Assembly (NCBI GenBank): GCA_964521425.1
Contig: CAZFRO010000018.1
Location: 1-47,931 of the forward strand
DNA: 47,931 nt
Source of the DNA: Joyebacterum sp964521425
GTDB taxonomy: Bacteria; Joyebacterota; Joyebacteria; Joyebacterales; Joyebacteraceae
Direction of reading: 5' to 3'
Both the position numbers and the translations under genes were made by a program. This document shows positions 7,160-15,367 of the stretch, one piece after another; within the stretch, counting starts at the first letter, position 1, and each line of letters starts with the position of its first letter. The notes beneath the pieces are model-generated. The model was not told where the DNA came from, ran no database searches, and saw only the letters and a list, made by a program, of their open reading frames with translations.

Positions 7160-8094
7160 GACCCCTCCCCTTTGCGAGCGATGGGTACATAATACAGCAG
7201 ATCCCCGTGCTGCACAACCTCTAACCGCCTGTTATCGAGGAGTGGTCCAACAATCTTCGCGCCCTCACCGGGACTGATCCCCAACGCAGATGCGATGTCA
7301 CCAATCGTGACAGGTCTCCGGGCCGCCATGTCGAGTATCACCTCTGCCGAGTCAGCCGCGAAGGAGTGCGATTGGACACTGGGCGGAGCTATAACCTCCG
7401 CGTGAGGACCGAGCGTCTCCGCAATCTCGTGCAGACGGCCATCGCTGACCGCCTCCGTTCCAGCTACGGCTGGTGGTCGCACGACGGTGTTTACATGAAT
7501 CCTGGCCGGGGAGATCAGGTCGACCGCACGCGCAAGTTGCGCTACCTCTTGAAGATCGTCGTTCATGCCCTTCACGATTACGGTCTCGATCCAGACATCG
7601 CCGTCGAACTCGGCGGTGAAGGTTGCTATGGCCTCGATGATCGCCTCAGGGTCGAGGCCGGGGTGGGGCCTGGTGATGTGCTGAAACACCTGCATGGAAA
7701 CAGCATCCACGGAAGGGACCACGACATCGGCTCTCATTAGAGCCTTCCGGACGTCGGGATCCGTCATGAGGCTGCCGTTTGTGAGAACCGCTATCCTCGC
7801 ATCCGTCACCGCCCGGACGCCGTCGATCGCAGACCCCAGATCGAGACTGAGCGTCGGCTCACCGGAACCCGAGAACGTGACAAAATCCACATCCGGCTCG
7901 TCGGCAAGCCGCGTCCTGAGCTCGTCCAGAACCTCATCCAGATCGACGAAGCGACCTCGTTCTATTCTCCTGTCGGTCGTTGGACCGAGTTCGCAGTAGA
8001 GACAGTCCATCGTGCAGATCTTCGGTGTCAGGAGGTCGATGCCGAGAGACAGACCGAGTCTTCGTGATGGCACTGGTCCGAACACATGCTTCAC
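7156..8094 (-). CDS. Radical SAM protein with C-terminal winged helix
   Basis: 312 residues beginning VKHVFGPVPSRRLG, a signature of a widespread radical SAM group (COG0731-like) of unknown reaction. C27xxxC31xxC34 holds the cluster; VDFVTFSGSGEPTLS is the SAM-binding region. The last 60 residues (RRPVTIGDIASALGISPGEG) form a winged-helix-like segment. I choose GTG 8094, preceded by GGAGGA at 5-nt spacing; a longer frame to 8160 would overlap thiD and lacks a site. It starts 1 nt after the thiD stop and overlaps the activase. Substrate unknown; tight coupling with thiD hints at, but does not prove, a cofactor role. Confidence 0.85.
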   Translation of the reverse strand: MKHVFGPVPSRRLGLSLGIDLLTPKICTMDCLYCELGPTTDRRIERGRFVDLDEVLDELRTRLADEPDVDFVTFSGSGEPTLSLDLGSAIDGVRAVTDARIAVLTNGSLMTDPDVRKALMRADVVVPSVDAVSMQVFQHITRPHPGLDPEAIIEAIATFTAEFDGDVWIETVIVKGMNDDLQEVAQLARAVDLISPARIHVNTVVRPPAVAGTEAVSDGRLHEIAETLGPHAEVIAPPSVQSHSFAADSAEVILDMAARRPVTIGDIASALGISPGEGAKIVGPLLDNRRLEVVQHGDLLYYVPIARKGEGS

Positions 8095-8095
8095 T

Positions 8096-8914
8096 TCATT
8101 CCTCCATCCTGCCGTCGCTCTCGGCAGAAGGTGCGCGAACGGTGTGGTTGAAGAGCGCACTGCCTCTCCCGATGTCGAACGACTCTTCGATGCCTCGGGT
8201 CACGAAGTCCTTCGCATTCTCGACTGCGCGCACGAGAGCGTCGCCACGTGCCAGTCCAGACGCTATTGCAGCAGCAAGCGTACAACCGGTCCCGTGGATC
8301 CTCCCCCCCTCTATCCTCCTGCTCGTGAAGTCGCGGAACTCCACTCCGTCGTAGAGGACGTCGGTCGCGTCTCCACTCATGTGCCCACCCTTGACCAGGA
8401 CGGATGCCCCGGTCAGGTCGTAGATGGCGCGCGCAGCGTCTCTCATCGCCGCGGGGGTGTCCACAGTGAACCCCGCCAGGACGGCGGCCTCATCCACATT
8501 GGGAGTGATCACGAGCGCCAAGGGAAGGAGCTCTCTCACGAATACTTCCGTCGCTTTCTCATCCATCAGTCTCGCGCCGGACGTCGCCACCATGACCGGG
8601 TCCACAACGACATTGGGAATCCCGCGTTCCCGGATGCGATCACCGACGATCTCCATGATCTCCTCGGTAGCCAGCATCCCCGTCTTCGCGGCATCTGCCC
8701 CCATGTCATCCATTATCGCATCGATCTGCTCTCCCACGAGCTCGGCCGGAAGGTGGAGGAACCTCCTCACGCCGAGTGTATTCTGTGCCGTGATCGATGT
8801 GAGCGCGCTCGTCCCGTGCACGCCGAAGGCGCTCATCGTCTTCAGATCGGCCTGGATCCCGGCCCCACCGCACGAGTCCGAACCGGCTATTGTCATGGCC
8901 GTAGCCACCCTCAT
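8096..8914 (-). CDS. thiD: Hydroxymethylpyrimidine/phosphomethylpyrimidine kinase ThiD
   Basis: Phosphorylates HMP and HMP-P for thiamin synthesis. About 272 residues of ribokinase fold: MTIAGSDSCGGAGIQADLKT at the N-terminus is the ThiD signature; TSITAQNTLGV, KTGMLATEEI, VVVDPVMVATSG, VLVKGGHM and the anion-hole GTGCTLAAAIASG (catalytic Asp/Cys region) follow. ATG 8914 gives the usual family N-terminus; TTG 8935 would add seven residues. First gene of a three-gene minus-strand run. No TPP aptamer is visible before it, unlike the thi4 operon. Confidence 0.95.
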   Translation of the reverse strand: MRVATAMTIAGSDSCGGAGIQADLKTMSAFGVHGTSALTSITAQNTLGVRRFLHLPAELVGEQIDAIMDDMGADAAKTGMLATEEIMEIVGDRIRERGIPNVVVDPVMVATSGARLMDEKATEVFVRELLPLALVITPNVDEAAVLAGFTVDTPAAMRDAARAIYDLTGASVLVKGGHMSGDATDVLYDGVEFRDFTSRRIEGGRIHGTGCTLAAAIASGLARGDALVRAVENAKDFVTRGIEESFDIGRGSALFNHTVRAPSAESDGRMEE

Positions 8915-8953
8915 GTCATCCCCCACCCGCCTCAAGAACGACGGGGCTCTTGC

Positions 8954-8973
8954 GGGGCAATTCGTATTGCCCC
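8954..8973. other. Perfect 8-bp hairpin in the thiD leader
   Basis: GGGGCAAT (8954-8961), loop TCGT, ATTGCCCC (8966-8973). It lies 40 nt before the thiD start without a T-tract on either side, so it may be a leader structure or operator rather than a terminator. Confidence 0.4.
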
Positions 8974-9016
8974 CGGCTTCCGAGAGTGCTATCGTCGTCT
9001 AGGATATTCCGAGTAG

Positions 9017-9039
9017 ACGCTCCCGCAAAGTGGGGGCGT
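9017..9039. other. Second hairpin in the thiD / dehydrogenase intergenic region
   Basis: ACGCTCCC (9017-9024) pairs with GGGGGCGT (9032-9039), one G-T pair, 7-nt loop. It sits between the two divergent operons, about 90 nt before the dehydrogenase start. A further short GGGG/CCCC stem lies near 9098-9109. Role unknown. Confidence 0.35.
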
Positions 9040-9128
9040 TCTCTTGAACCCCATCTTACTCCCAGACGGTACGAGCGTCAAAACGTTACTGCCCTAAGGG
9101 GTAAGCCCCAGCTTCGGAGACGCCGGTC

Positions 9129-10583
9129 GTGCGACTGACGCGACACCCTATACTCGAGTTCGACCGCGGCCAGGAGATCGAGTTCGAATTCGATGGCAGC
9201 AAGCTCCTCGGATTCGAGGGCGAGAGCATCGCGGCCGCACTGCACGCGAACGACGTGCGGGTGTTTCGCGAGAGCATCAGGAAGAAGCGTCCGAGAGGCT
9301 TCTTCTGCGCCATCGGACGATGCTCGTCATGCCTGATGACTGTCGACGGAGTCCCGAACATCATGACCTGTGTGACCCCGCTCAAAGAAGGCATGAGGGT
9401 AGAGACTCAGCGAGGGAAGGGAGCCATCCCGCACAGCGACCCCTCCTCCGCGGGTCCTCCTCCGGCCGAGGCGAGACGAGGCACGGACGAGGTCACAACC
9501 GTACCGCTCGCGATCGTCGGCGCGGGGCCGGCTGGACTGTCGGCCGCAGCGTACGCCGGACGCATGGGAGTAGAGACGATCGTCATCGACGAGAACGATG
9601 TTCCCGGTGGACAGCTGATCAAGCAGACCCACATGTTCTTCGGCTCGCGCGAGCACTACGCGCAGATCCGCGGAATCGACATCGGGGACGAGCTGATGGC
9701 CAACCTCAGCGATCTTCCCGTCAAGCTCATGTTGGGAACGACGGTTCTCGGGCTGTATCCCGACCGTACGCTTTCACTTCTGGCCGGCAGACGTCATATC
9801 GAGCTCAAGGCGGACGCCGTAATCCTCGCGACCGGCGCCTCCGAGAACATGCTGGCGTTCGAGAATTGCGATCTCCCGGGCGTCTACGGCGCGGGAGCCG
9901 TTCAGACTCTGATGAATGTGCATGGAGTCGTTCCGGGGAAGCGGGTGCTCATGGTGGGAGCAGGGAACATCGGCCTGATCGTCGCATATCAGTTGCTGCA
10001 GGCCGGTGTTGATGTTGCAGCCATCATCGACGCCGCGCCCGAAGTGGGAGGCTACCACGTACACGCCGCGAAGATGCGAAGGGCAGGTGTACGGATCCTG
10101 ACATCACACACGGTCCAGAGAGTCACAGGGGACAACCGCGTGGAGTCCGCCGATATCTGCCGTGTGGACAGTCACTGGCAACCTGTACCTGGATCCGAGC
10201 GTACGCTCTCGATCGATACTGTGTGTCTCGCTGTTGGGCTGACACCGAACTGCGAGCTGGCCTTCCAGATGGGATGTCGAGAAACGTACCTGGCGGAATT
10301 CGGCGGGCCGGTAGCCGCACACGATCCGAATCTTGAGACCAGTATCCACGGCGTCTTCATAGCCGGCGATGCGTCGGGAGTCGAAGAGGCTTCAACGGCC
10401 ATGATAGAGGGACGACTTGCCGGGCTCGCGGCCGCCGAGCTACTTCACAAAGAGATCGATAGAGATGAGCTCAAGCGGCTGAGGTCTGAGGCGACAAGCA
10501 GTCTCAAGGCGCTCCGAGCGGGTCCGTTCGGCGCCAAGGCGCGAGAGGGAAAAGAGAAGATGTTCAGGGCGGGCACCGAATGA
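9129..10583 (+). CDS. FAD/NAD(P)-binding dehydrogenase alpha subunit with N-terminal [2Fe-2S] domain
   Basis: 484 residues. The N-terminal Fer2_4-type domain carries C60-x4-C65-x2-C68-x12-C81, as in HcnA and the sarcosine oxidase alpha N-terminus. A pyridine nucleotide-disulfide oxidoreductase domain follows with LAIVGAGPAGLSAAAYAG (about 128-145) and a second dinucleotide fold VLMVGAGNIGLIVAYQ (about 280), and ends FIAGDASGVEEAS for FAD. It resembles the alpha subunit of dye-linked proline dehydrogenase, D-hydroxyproline dehydrogenase and HCN synthase HcnA/B. The stop overlaps the ferredoxin start. Start GTG 9129. Substrate inferred only from family: proline, hydroxyproline, sarcosine or glycine. 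Confidence 0.88.
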   Translation: MRLTRHPILEFDRGQEIEFEFDGSKLLGFEGESIAAALHANDVRVFRESIRKKRPRGFFCAIGRCSSCLMTVDGVPNIMTCVTPLKEGMRVETQRGKGAIPHSDPSSAGPPPAEARRGTDEVTTVPLAIVGAGPAGLSAAAYAGRMGVETIVIDENDVPGGQLIKQTHMFFGSREHYAQIRGIDIGDELMANLSDLPVKLMLGTTVLGLYPDRTLSLLAGRRHIELKADAVILATGASENMLAFENCDLPGVYGAGAVQTLMNVHGVVPGKRVLMVGAGNIGLIVAYQLLQAGVDVAAIIDAAPEVGGYHVHAAKMRRAGVRILTSHTVQRVTGDNRVESADICRVDSHWQPVPGSERTLSIDTVCLAVGLTPNCELAFQMGCRETYLAEFGGPVAAHDPNLETSIHGVFIAGDASGVEEASTAMIEGRLAGLAAAELLHKEIDRDELKRLRSEATSSLKALRAGPFGAKAREGKEKMFRAGTE

Positions 10584-11080
10584 ACCACAGACGAGACGGC
10601 ATACTGAGGAGCGAGGGGCTCAAGCAGTTGTCACCGCCACCTGCGAGACTCAAGGCGGGGCCCGTTGTCATTATCGAATGCGTGGAGTCTATCCCATGCA
10701 ATCCGTGTGTTCAGGCCTGCCCCAAAGACGCGATTATCATAGAGGGTGACATCAACAACACGCCGACGGTCGACTACGACAAGTGCAACGGGTGTGGGCT
10801 GTGCATCAGCGCGTGTCCGGGCCTCGCCATATTCGTTGTCGACGCGGGTCGATCCGACGGTGTTGGAGTTGTGGTGCTCCCGTACGAATACACACCGCTC
10901 CCAGAGGGTCGCGAGATCGTGTCGGCCTCCGACAGGGCGGGCGAGACCATCTGCGACGCGCTCGTTGTTCGTGTGGCTGATGCGAAGGCGTTCGACAGAA
11001 CGCCCCTCATATCGATTGAGGTTCCGGTGGAGCACGTGATGGCCGCGAGGCACTTCAGACGCAAGGGTGACCGGTGTTGA
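10580..11080 (+). CDS. Ferredoxin-type 4Fe-4S subunit of the dehydrogenase
   Basis: 166 residues, longer than a plain ferredoxin. Two cluster motifs: C34/C40-NP-C43-VQA-C47-P, slightly atypical at its first cysteine, and the standard C69NGC72GLC75ISAC79P. The C-terminal half lacks cysteines and may be the docking region. Its ATG overlaps the alpha-subunit stop (ATGA). It probably relays electrons from the flavins to an acceptor, corresponding to the pdhF-like gene of archaeal proline dehydrogenase clusters. Confidence 0.88.
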   Translation: MNHRRDGILRSEGLKQLSPPPARLKAGPVVIIECVESIPCNPCVQACPKDAIIIEGDINNTPTVDYDKCNGCGLCISACPGLAIFVVDAGRSDGVGVVVLPYEYTPLPEGREIVSASDRAGETICDALVVRVADAKAFDRTPLISIEVPVEHVMAARHFRRKGDRC

Positions 11081-11367
11081 AGGACGACGTGATCATATGC
11101 AGGTGTGAGGACATTTCCTACGGTGAGATAGTCGAGGCTATCGACTCGGGCCTGACTACGCTTGATGAACTCAAGCGGGTTCTGAGGACGGGAATGGGAC
11201 CGTGCCAGGGCAGGACATGCTCGCGTCTCATCGCTCGGATCATCACGGAGAGGATCGGCGGAAGCGTCGCCGACATGAAGTCCCTTCTGGACCGACCGCC
11301 GGCGATGCCGGTGGAGATAGGAATCCTCGCCGGCGAGGTCCTCGCGAGCGAGAGCGACGAGGACTGA
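11074..11367 (+). CDS. BFD-like [2Fe-2S] protein of the dehydrogenase complex
   Basis: 97 residues with the bacterioferritin-associated ferredoxin-like fold: C9-x-C11 and C44-x4-C49 (TGMGPCQGRTC) are the four cluster ligands; helices between them (ISYGEIVEAIDSG) are typical. Similar domains occur in NirB, NifU and as small subunits (pdhX-like) of amino-acid dehydrogenases. The GTG start at 11074 overlaps the preceding stop. It is tightly coupled and surely part of the same complex. Confidence 0.88.
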   Translation: MLKDDVIICRCEDISYGEIVEAIDSGLTTLDELKRVLRTGMGPCQGRTCSRLIARIITERIGGSVADMKSLLDRPPAMPVEIGILAGEVLASESDED

Positions 11368-11378
11368 CAAGAGGCATC

Positions 11379-12524
11379 ATGAGAACGAACGCTGACTGCG
11401 TGATCATAGGTGGCGGCATCATCGGAGCTGCTGTCGCATACTACCTCGCCAAGGGCGGGATGACGAACTGTGTTCTGCTCGAGTCGGAGTATCTGTCGAG
11501 CGGAGCCACGGGCAGGTGTGGAGGCGGGATCCGGCAGCAGTGGAGCACGGAGCCGAACGCACAGCTTGCCATGGACAGCGTGCGCATCTTCAAGACGCTC
11601 GAGGAGGAGCTCGATGCGGACATCGAGTTCCTGCAGGGCGGCTATCTCGTTCTTGCCTACACCGATGAGGACGTGGAGCAGTTCCACAAGAACTTCGAAC
11701 TCCAGCGCAGGCTCGGACTCGACGTGGAGATCCTCCAGCCCGGGGAGATAGCGTCTCGTGTCGTCAAGCAGCTGAACACCGACGGTGTCCGCATGGCCAC
11801 CTACTGTCCATCGGATGCAAGCGCGAATCCCTTTCTCGCGACGAAGGCGTATGCTGATGCTGCGGCGAGACTTGGCGTCGATATCGAGCTCTTCACACCG
11901 GTGACTCGCATTCTCCGTGAAGGAGACCGAATCACCGGTGTCGAGACCAAGCGCGGAATCATCAACACACCCCGCGTCGTGAACGCGGCAGGAAGCCACA
12001 GCGTTCCGTTGGCACGAACCGTGGGCGTGGAGATTCCGATCACCCCCTATCGCCGGGAAATCCTCGTGACGGAGCCGCTCGAGCGCTTCTTCGACCCAAT
12101 GATAATCTCGTTCGGCTTCGGCATCTACTTCCGCCAGGTGAAACACGGATCCGTGATAGGTGGGTTCGCCTACTCAGACGAGGAACCAGGCTTCAACGAG
12201 GAATCGAGTGTCGATTTCCTGACAATGATGTCGCGCAAGCTGAGTTTCCTCATGCCGGCGCTCAAGCACGTGAAGGTGGTGCGTCAGTGGGCGGGTCTAT
12301 ACGATATGACGCCGGACGCGCAGCCGATCATCGGCGAGACTGACGGGGTCGAGGGGTTCTTCCAGGCGAACGGATTCAGCGGTCACGGATTCATGATCGC
12401 GCCGAAGGTCTCTTTGCTTCTCTCGCAACTCATCCTCGGACAGAAGCCGGACCTGGATATTGGCAGGTTGAACGCGAGGCGGTTCTCGGAAGGCGATATC
12501 GACCTGGACCACTCGGTAGTCTGA
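11379..12524 (+). CDS. FAD-dependent oxidoreductase, DadA/SoxB/proline dehydrogenase beta type
   Basis: 381 residues of the D-amino-acid oxidase fold: CVIIGGGIIGAAVAYYLAKG at the N-terminus binds ADP of FAD, SGATGRCGGGIRQQWS is the flavin loop, and WAGLYDMTPDAQPIIGE with GFFQANGFSGHGFMIAP is the typical SoxB/HcnC C-terminal part. This is the catalytic subunit that oxidises a secondary amine. ATG 11379 has AAGAGG; a longer upstream frame overlaps the BFD gene and has no family similarity. Last gene of the operon; 26 nt separate its stop from the convergent DUF3160 gene. Confidence 0.9.
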   Translation: MRTNADCVIIGGGIIGAAVAYYLAKGGMTNCVLLESEYLSSGATGRCGGGIRQQWSTEPNAQLAMDSVRIFKTLEEELDADIEFLQGGYLVLAYTDEDVEQFHKNFELQRRLGLDVEILQPGEIASRVVKQLNTDGVRMATYCPSDASANPFLATKAYADAAARLGVDIELFTPVTRILREGDRITGVETKRGIINTPRVVNAAGSHSVPLARTVGVEIPITPYRREILVTEPLERFFDPMIISFGFGIYFRQVKHGSVIGGFAYSDEEPGFNEESSVDFLTMMSRKLSFLMPALKHVKVVRQWAGLYDMTPDAQPIIGETDGVEGFFQANGFSGHGFMIAPKVSLLLSQLILGQKPDLDIGRLNARRFSEGDIDLDHSVV

Positions 12525-12550
12525 TAGTCCTTCTGGGACAAATCGGTAGT

Positions 12551-14503
12551 CTACTCCTCAAGAAAACCCGATACCCACTGAGGCCTCGGCGGAGAACCGT
12601 CGAGTTCTCTCAACCACGCCTCGGTCGTGAGGGCTTCCTCTCCAGCCGTCTTGAACTCGTAGAACGAGGAGATCACGCCTCCGAAGATCAGTCTATCCTC
12701 TCCCTGCCCTACACTAATGTAGATCAGGTCAGGATCACCCACGGCAACCTCTATGGTCGTCCCCGTCCCGAAGTCGTGGTAGACGGGCGCGATGAATGCC
12801 GCACGCTCAGCGGCCCTCCCCCCCTGTCTGTCAAGCACGGCTCCTCCGATGAAACCCAAGCCGGGTGCCTGCTTCAGTGGATCGTCGGATGATGTAACGT
12901 TGAGCTCTGTGGCATGCCCGACAGGAGCGATGCATGCCCCCTCAAGAGAAACGAGGAAATCGCGATAGCCGTCCATCCTGGCCGCGATCGCGTCGTCGAG
13001 CAGGTAGTTCTTCCACAGCTTGTCCCTGAGATTGTCGAGGAGGTCTCTGAGCCGGACATAGAGTTCCGGGTAGGGCTCGACGGTGAGACAGTGTCCCTCC
13101 GCCTGTGGCAGTGCGCCCCTGAGACTGAATGCCGGATCCAGGTGCCCGGCGGGCGCCCGCCGCATGTCGGCCCATGCGGCCGCTCCGGTCGACAGCATGC
13201 GCGTCTCCCACGCGTGCGTCCTTGCGAAGTCGGGAAGCTGATTCCCCGACGGCTCAAAGAGCGCGGAGATGGCGTGGAGCCAGCTCCAGTACAAGTCACG
13301 GGTCCAGTCCCCGTAGGTGGCCTCTTCAAGTTCAAGCTCGAGTTCGCGGTATCCCAATCGGTAGATCTCGCGGTCAAACGCGTCCTGCTCGTCGAGCACC
13401 GATCTCGCGGCCCTGGAACCGAGGAGCGCCATCAGGCTCAGAGCGGTCGAGGGCGCGCCATCCGCTGCGCTTCCCAATCTTCGGAAGCCCTGTCTGTAGT
13501 GGAAGTCCCTCGGGCACAGGAAGCGAAGGCCTCTCAACTCGTGCGTCTCGAAATGGGGTGGGGCGATCTCCCCCACCCGCTCAGCAAAACGCATGACAAG
13601 CTCCTGGTCGGAGAGAAGTTCGATACCGAACTCCTCACCGAAGACATCATCCGCGATCTCCATGTAGTCAAGGACGGTTGGATCGCCGGACCCGCCACGG
13701 AAGAAGAGCAACGGATCATAGACGAGGCTCCATAGCTCCAACCAGTCACCGGCCTCTTCCTCCAGAGCGCGCACGATGAGTAGTGCCTGAATAGTGAGAC
13801 GGTAGTCCTCGACTCGACCCTCGGGCAGAGCGAACGCCATTCTGCTGTACCAGGTGACCGCTCTGTGGAATCTCTCGAGGCGCTCGCTCGAAGCGTAGTG
13901 ACCTTGAGAGATGTAGTACGAGTAGTCCTCGCCGGGACCGGCCACCCCATCGAGTGGCGTGGCGCCCATGATGGGTGAGAACCCTACCACTGCTCCCTCT
14001 TCGATGAGCGTGAGTTCCCTCTCCACAAGTCCAAGTGCCGTCTCAGACGGGAAGAACTCAGGATCAAGCAAACTCAAGCCGACCGAGAAGAAAGCCGTGT
14101 TGAGTCGCGCCGCCTCTCTGACAGTTGAATCGGTTGCGCGCAGATACTGGTCCCCGCTTAGCCGCACCATCTCCCGAGACAGCTCCTCGAGTCGTCCGTA
14201 GAGCTCTTCTTCCTCCAGTGCAAGAAGAACCTCGTCGAGGAACAGACGCGTCGTTCGCAACACGACGTCGGCGGTAATGAACGGATCGACGCCCTGCTCA
14301 TGGAGCAGCGAGTAGCTCTCTCTGGGATTCGATGCATCGCCGGAAACAGCAACGAACCCTCGCCGGGAGAGGACCCTGAGGCTCGAATCAGACAGACCGG
14401 GGATATCGGCGAACTCTGCGTGCCCGGTTGCTGCGCTGCTCACGACGAGAACGAACAGGCATAGAATCGTGATTGCGAGCACAGCCATGCGCGACAGACG
14501 CAC
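12551..14503 (-). CDS. Exported DUF3160-type protein
   Basis: 650 residues. GTG 14503 follows GAAAGGAG at 7-nt spacing and gives VRLSRMAVLAI then a hydrophobic stretch and a likely signal-peptidase site (SSAATGHA-EF). The body has the DUF3160 pattern: LHEQGVDPFITADVVLRT and LFLDEVLLALEEEELY near the start, FSPIMGATPLDG, then a long helical middle, and the C-terminal PVYHDFGTGTTIEVAVGDPD. Members are extracytoplasmic proteins of unknown function in bacteria and archaea. It lies 57 nt after an XRE-cupin regulator in the same direction and is tail-to-tail with the dehydrogenase operon. Confidence 0.8.
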   Translation of the reverse strand: MRLSRMAVLAITILCLFVLVVSSAATGHAEFADIPGLSDSSLRVLSRRGFVAVSGDASNPRESYSLLHEQGVDPFITADVVLRTTRLFLDEVLLALEEEELYGRLEELSREMVRLSGDQYLRATDSTVREAARLNTAFFSVGLSLLDPEFFPSETALGLVERELTLIEEGAVVGFSPIMGATPLDGVAGPGEDYSYYISQGHYASSERLERFHRAVTWYSRMAFALPEGRVEDYRLTIQALLIVRALEEEAGDWLELWSLVYDPLLFFRGGSGDPTVLDYMEIADDVFGEEFGIELLSDQELVMRFAERVGEIAPPHFETHELRGLRFLCPRDFHYRQGFRRLGSAADGAPSTALSLMALLGSRAARSVLDEQDAFDREIYRLGYRELELELEEATYGDWTRDLYWSWLHAISALFEPSGNQLPDFARTHAWETRMLSTGAAAWADMRRAPAGHLDPAFSLRGALPQAEGHCLTVEPYPELYVRLRDLLDNLRDKLWKNYLLDDAIAARMDGYRDFLVSLEGACIAPVGHATELNVTSSDDPLKQAPGLGFIGGAVLDRQGGRAAERAAFIAPVYHDFGTGTTIEVAVGDPDLIYISVGQGEDRLIFGGVISSFYEFKTAGEEALTTEAWLRELDGSPPRPQWVSGFLEE

Positions 14504-14559
14504 GTATCTGCTCCTTTCACCCGCCCGATCAAGAGCGGAATATGCGAACCACGGACCAC

Positions 14560-15129
14560 CTAGTGCGACAGCACGCCTTCCGACGTCGTCACCCAGAACA
14601 CGCGTGCGCCGCCCGAACCGTGCTTCTCGATCCGGTGAGGCACGCTGCCCCTGAACTGAATGCAATCACCCGCCTCCAGCTCGTACCCATCACCGCCGAT
14701 TGTCACCTTGATCTTCCCTGACTCGACGACGAGGATCTCCTCGCCCTCGTGCGGGCGAGTCTGCAGGGGGCCGGACTCGAAGTCCTGCAGCTCCACCACA
14801 CGCAGCCGCCCGGCCGGTATCCCGGTAGTCAGGAAATCGACCTCGGCCACGGTCTTGTCGCCGTCCGTGATGACGTGATGGGGCCGCTCGTGCTTACGCA
14901 CTACCGAAACGCTCGGCAGCATCTCTTCTTCGACGAAGAACGTCGCCGGCTTACCCAGGGCGTGCGCGATACGCAGCAGCGCACCCACCGTCGGTGATGT
15001 CCTTCCCCGCTCAATCTCTGATATATGCGTGGGAGACATGCTGGAACCGTCTGCGACCTGCTTCAGGGTCATACCCTTGGCCAGCCTCTCGAGCTTCACC
15101 CGCCTCCCCAGTTCTGCCTTGTCAAGCAT
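14560..15129 (-). CDS. XRE-family transcriptional regulator with cupin domain
   Basis: 189 residues. An N-terminal helix-turn-helix (about 7-61, LGRRVKLERLAKGMTLKQV ... SPTHISEIERGRTSPTVGAL) is joined to a cupin_2 barrel (about 105-180, HEGEEILVVESGKIKV ... ECIQF-like GDCIQFRGSVPHRIE). Such HTH-cupin proteins (PuuR-like) sense small metabolites, often in amine and amino-acid breakdown, so the nearby FAD/Fe-S dehydrogenase operon is a candidate target (inference). ATG 15129 with GGGAGGGGTGAA upstream. Confidence 0.92.
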   Translation of the reverse strand: MLDKAELGRRVKLERLAKGMTLKQVADGSSMSPTHISEIERGRTSPTVGALLRIAHALGKPATFFVEEEMLPSVSVVRKHERPHHVITDGDKTVAEVDFLTTGIPAGRLRVVELQDFESGPLQTRPHEGEEILVVESGKIKVTIGGDGYELEAGDCIQFRGSVPHRIEKHGSGGARVFWVTTSEGVLSH

Positions 15130-15367
15130 GGTTCACCCCTCCCTGTCTCGGATCCTGCTCTGGCCTCACCCGCTCTTTGGGTAGAAGACACGACGTAGGG
15201 TCCGGTGAGGACCTGTACAATCAAGTGTTTCTCGCGGATCTCTCGCTTCGCCCACACCTTTCCACATCCGCGGCGGCGCCGAACGAATTCGCATACGCAT
15301 CCTCCTCCTTCTTAGGGGAAGACAGTAACGGCCCCTCTGCCGACTGTCATCCCGAGCACTGAAATCG
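15130..15367. other. Intergenic region; possible small ORF only
   Basis: A minus-strand frame at 15166-15294 (or from 15300) of about 42 Arg-rich codons follows AAGGAGGAGG. Its third positions are not GC-biased like neighbouring genes, so it is more likely leader sequence of the regulator. Nothing else seen. Confidence 0.25.

Noticed and set aside
8915..9128. Second TPP riboswitch ahead of thiD
   Set aside because: Neither CTGAGA nor the GAACCTGA...CCAGCG-type segment is present on the minus strand.
12513..12552. TCGGTAGTCT repeated 30 nt apart at the end of the dehydrogenase operon
   Set aside because: Only ten bases, one copy in the gene end; no structure or element can be supported.
15166..15300. 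Small Arg-rich ORF after AAGGAGGAGG
   Set aside because: Codon third positions are not biased like real genes here and there is no similarity; kept only as a remark.
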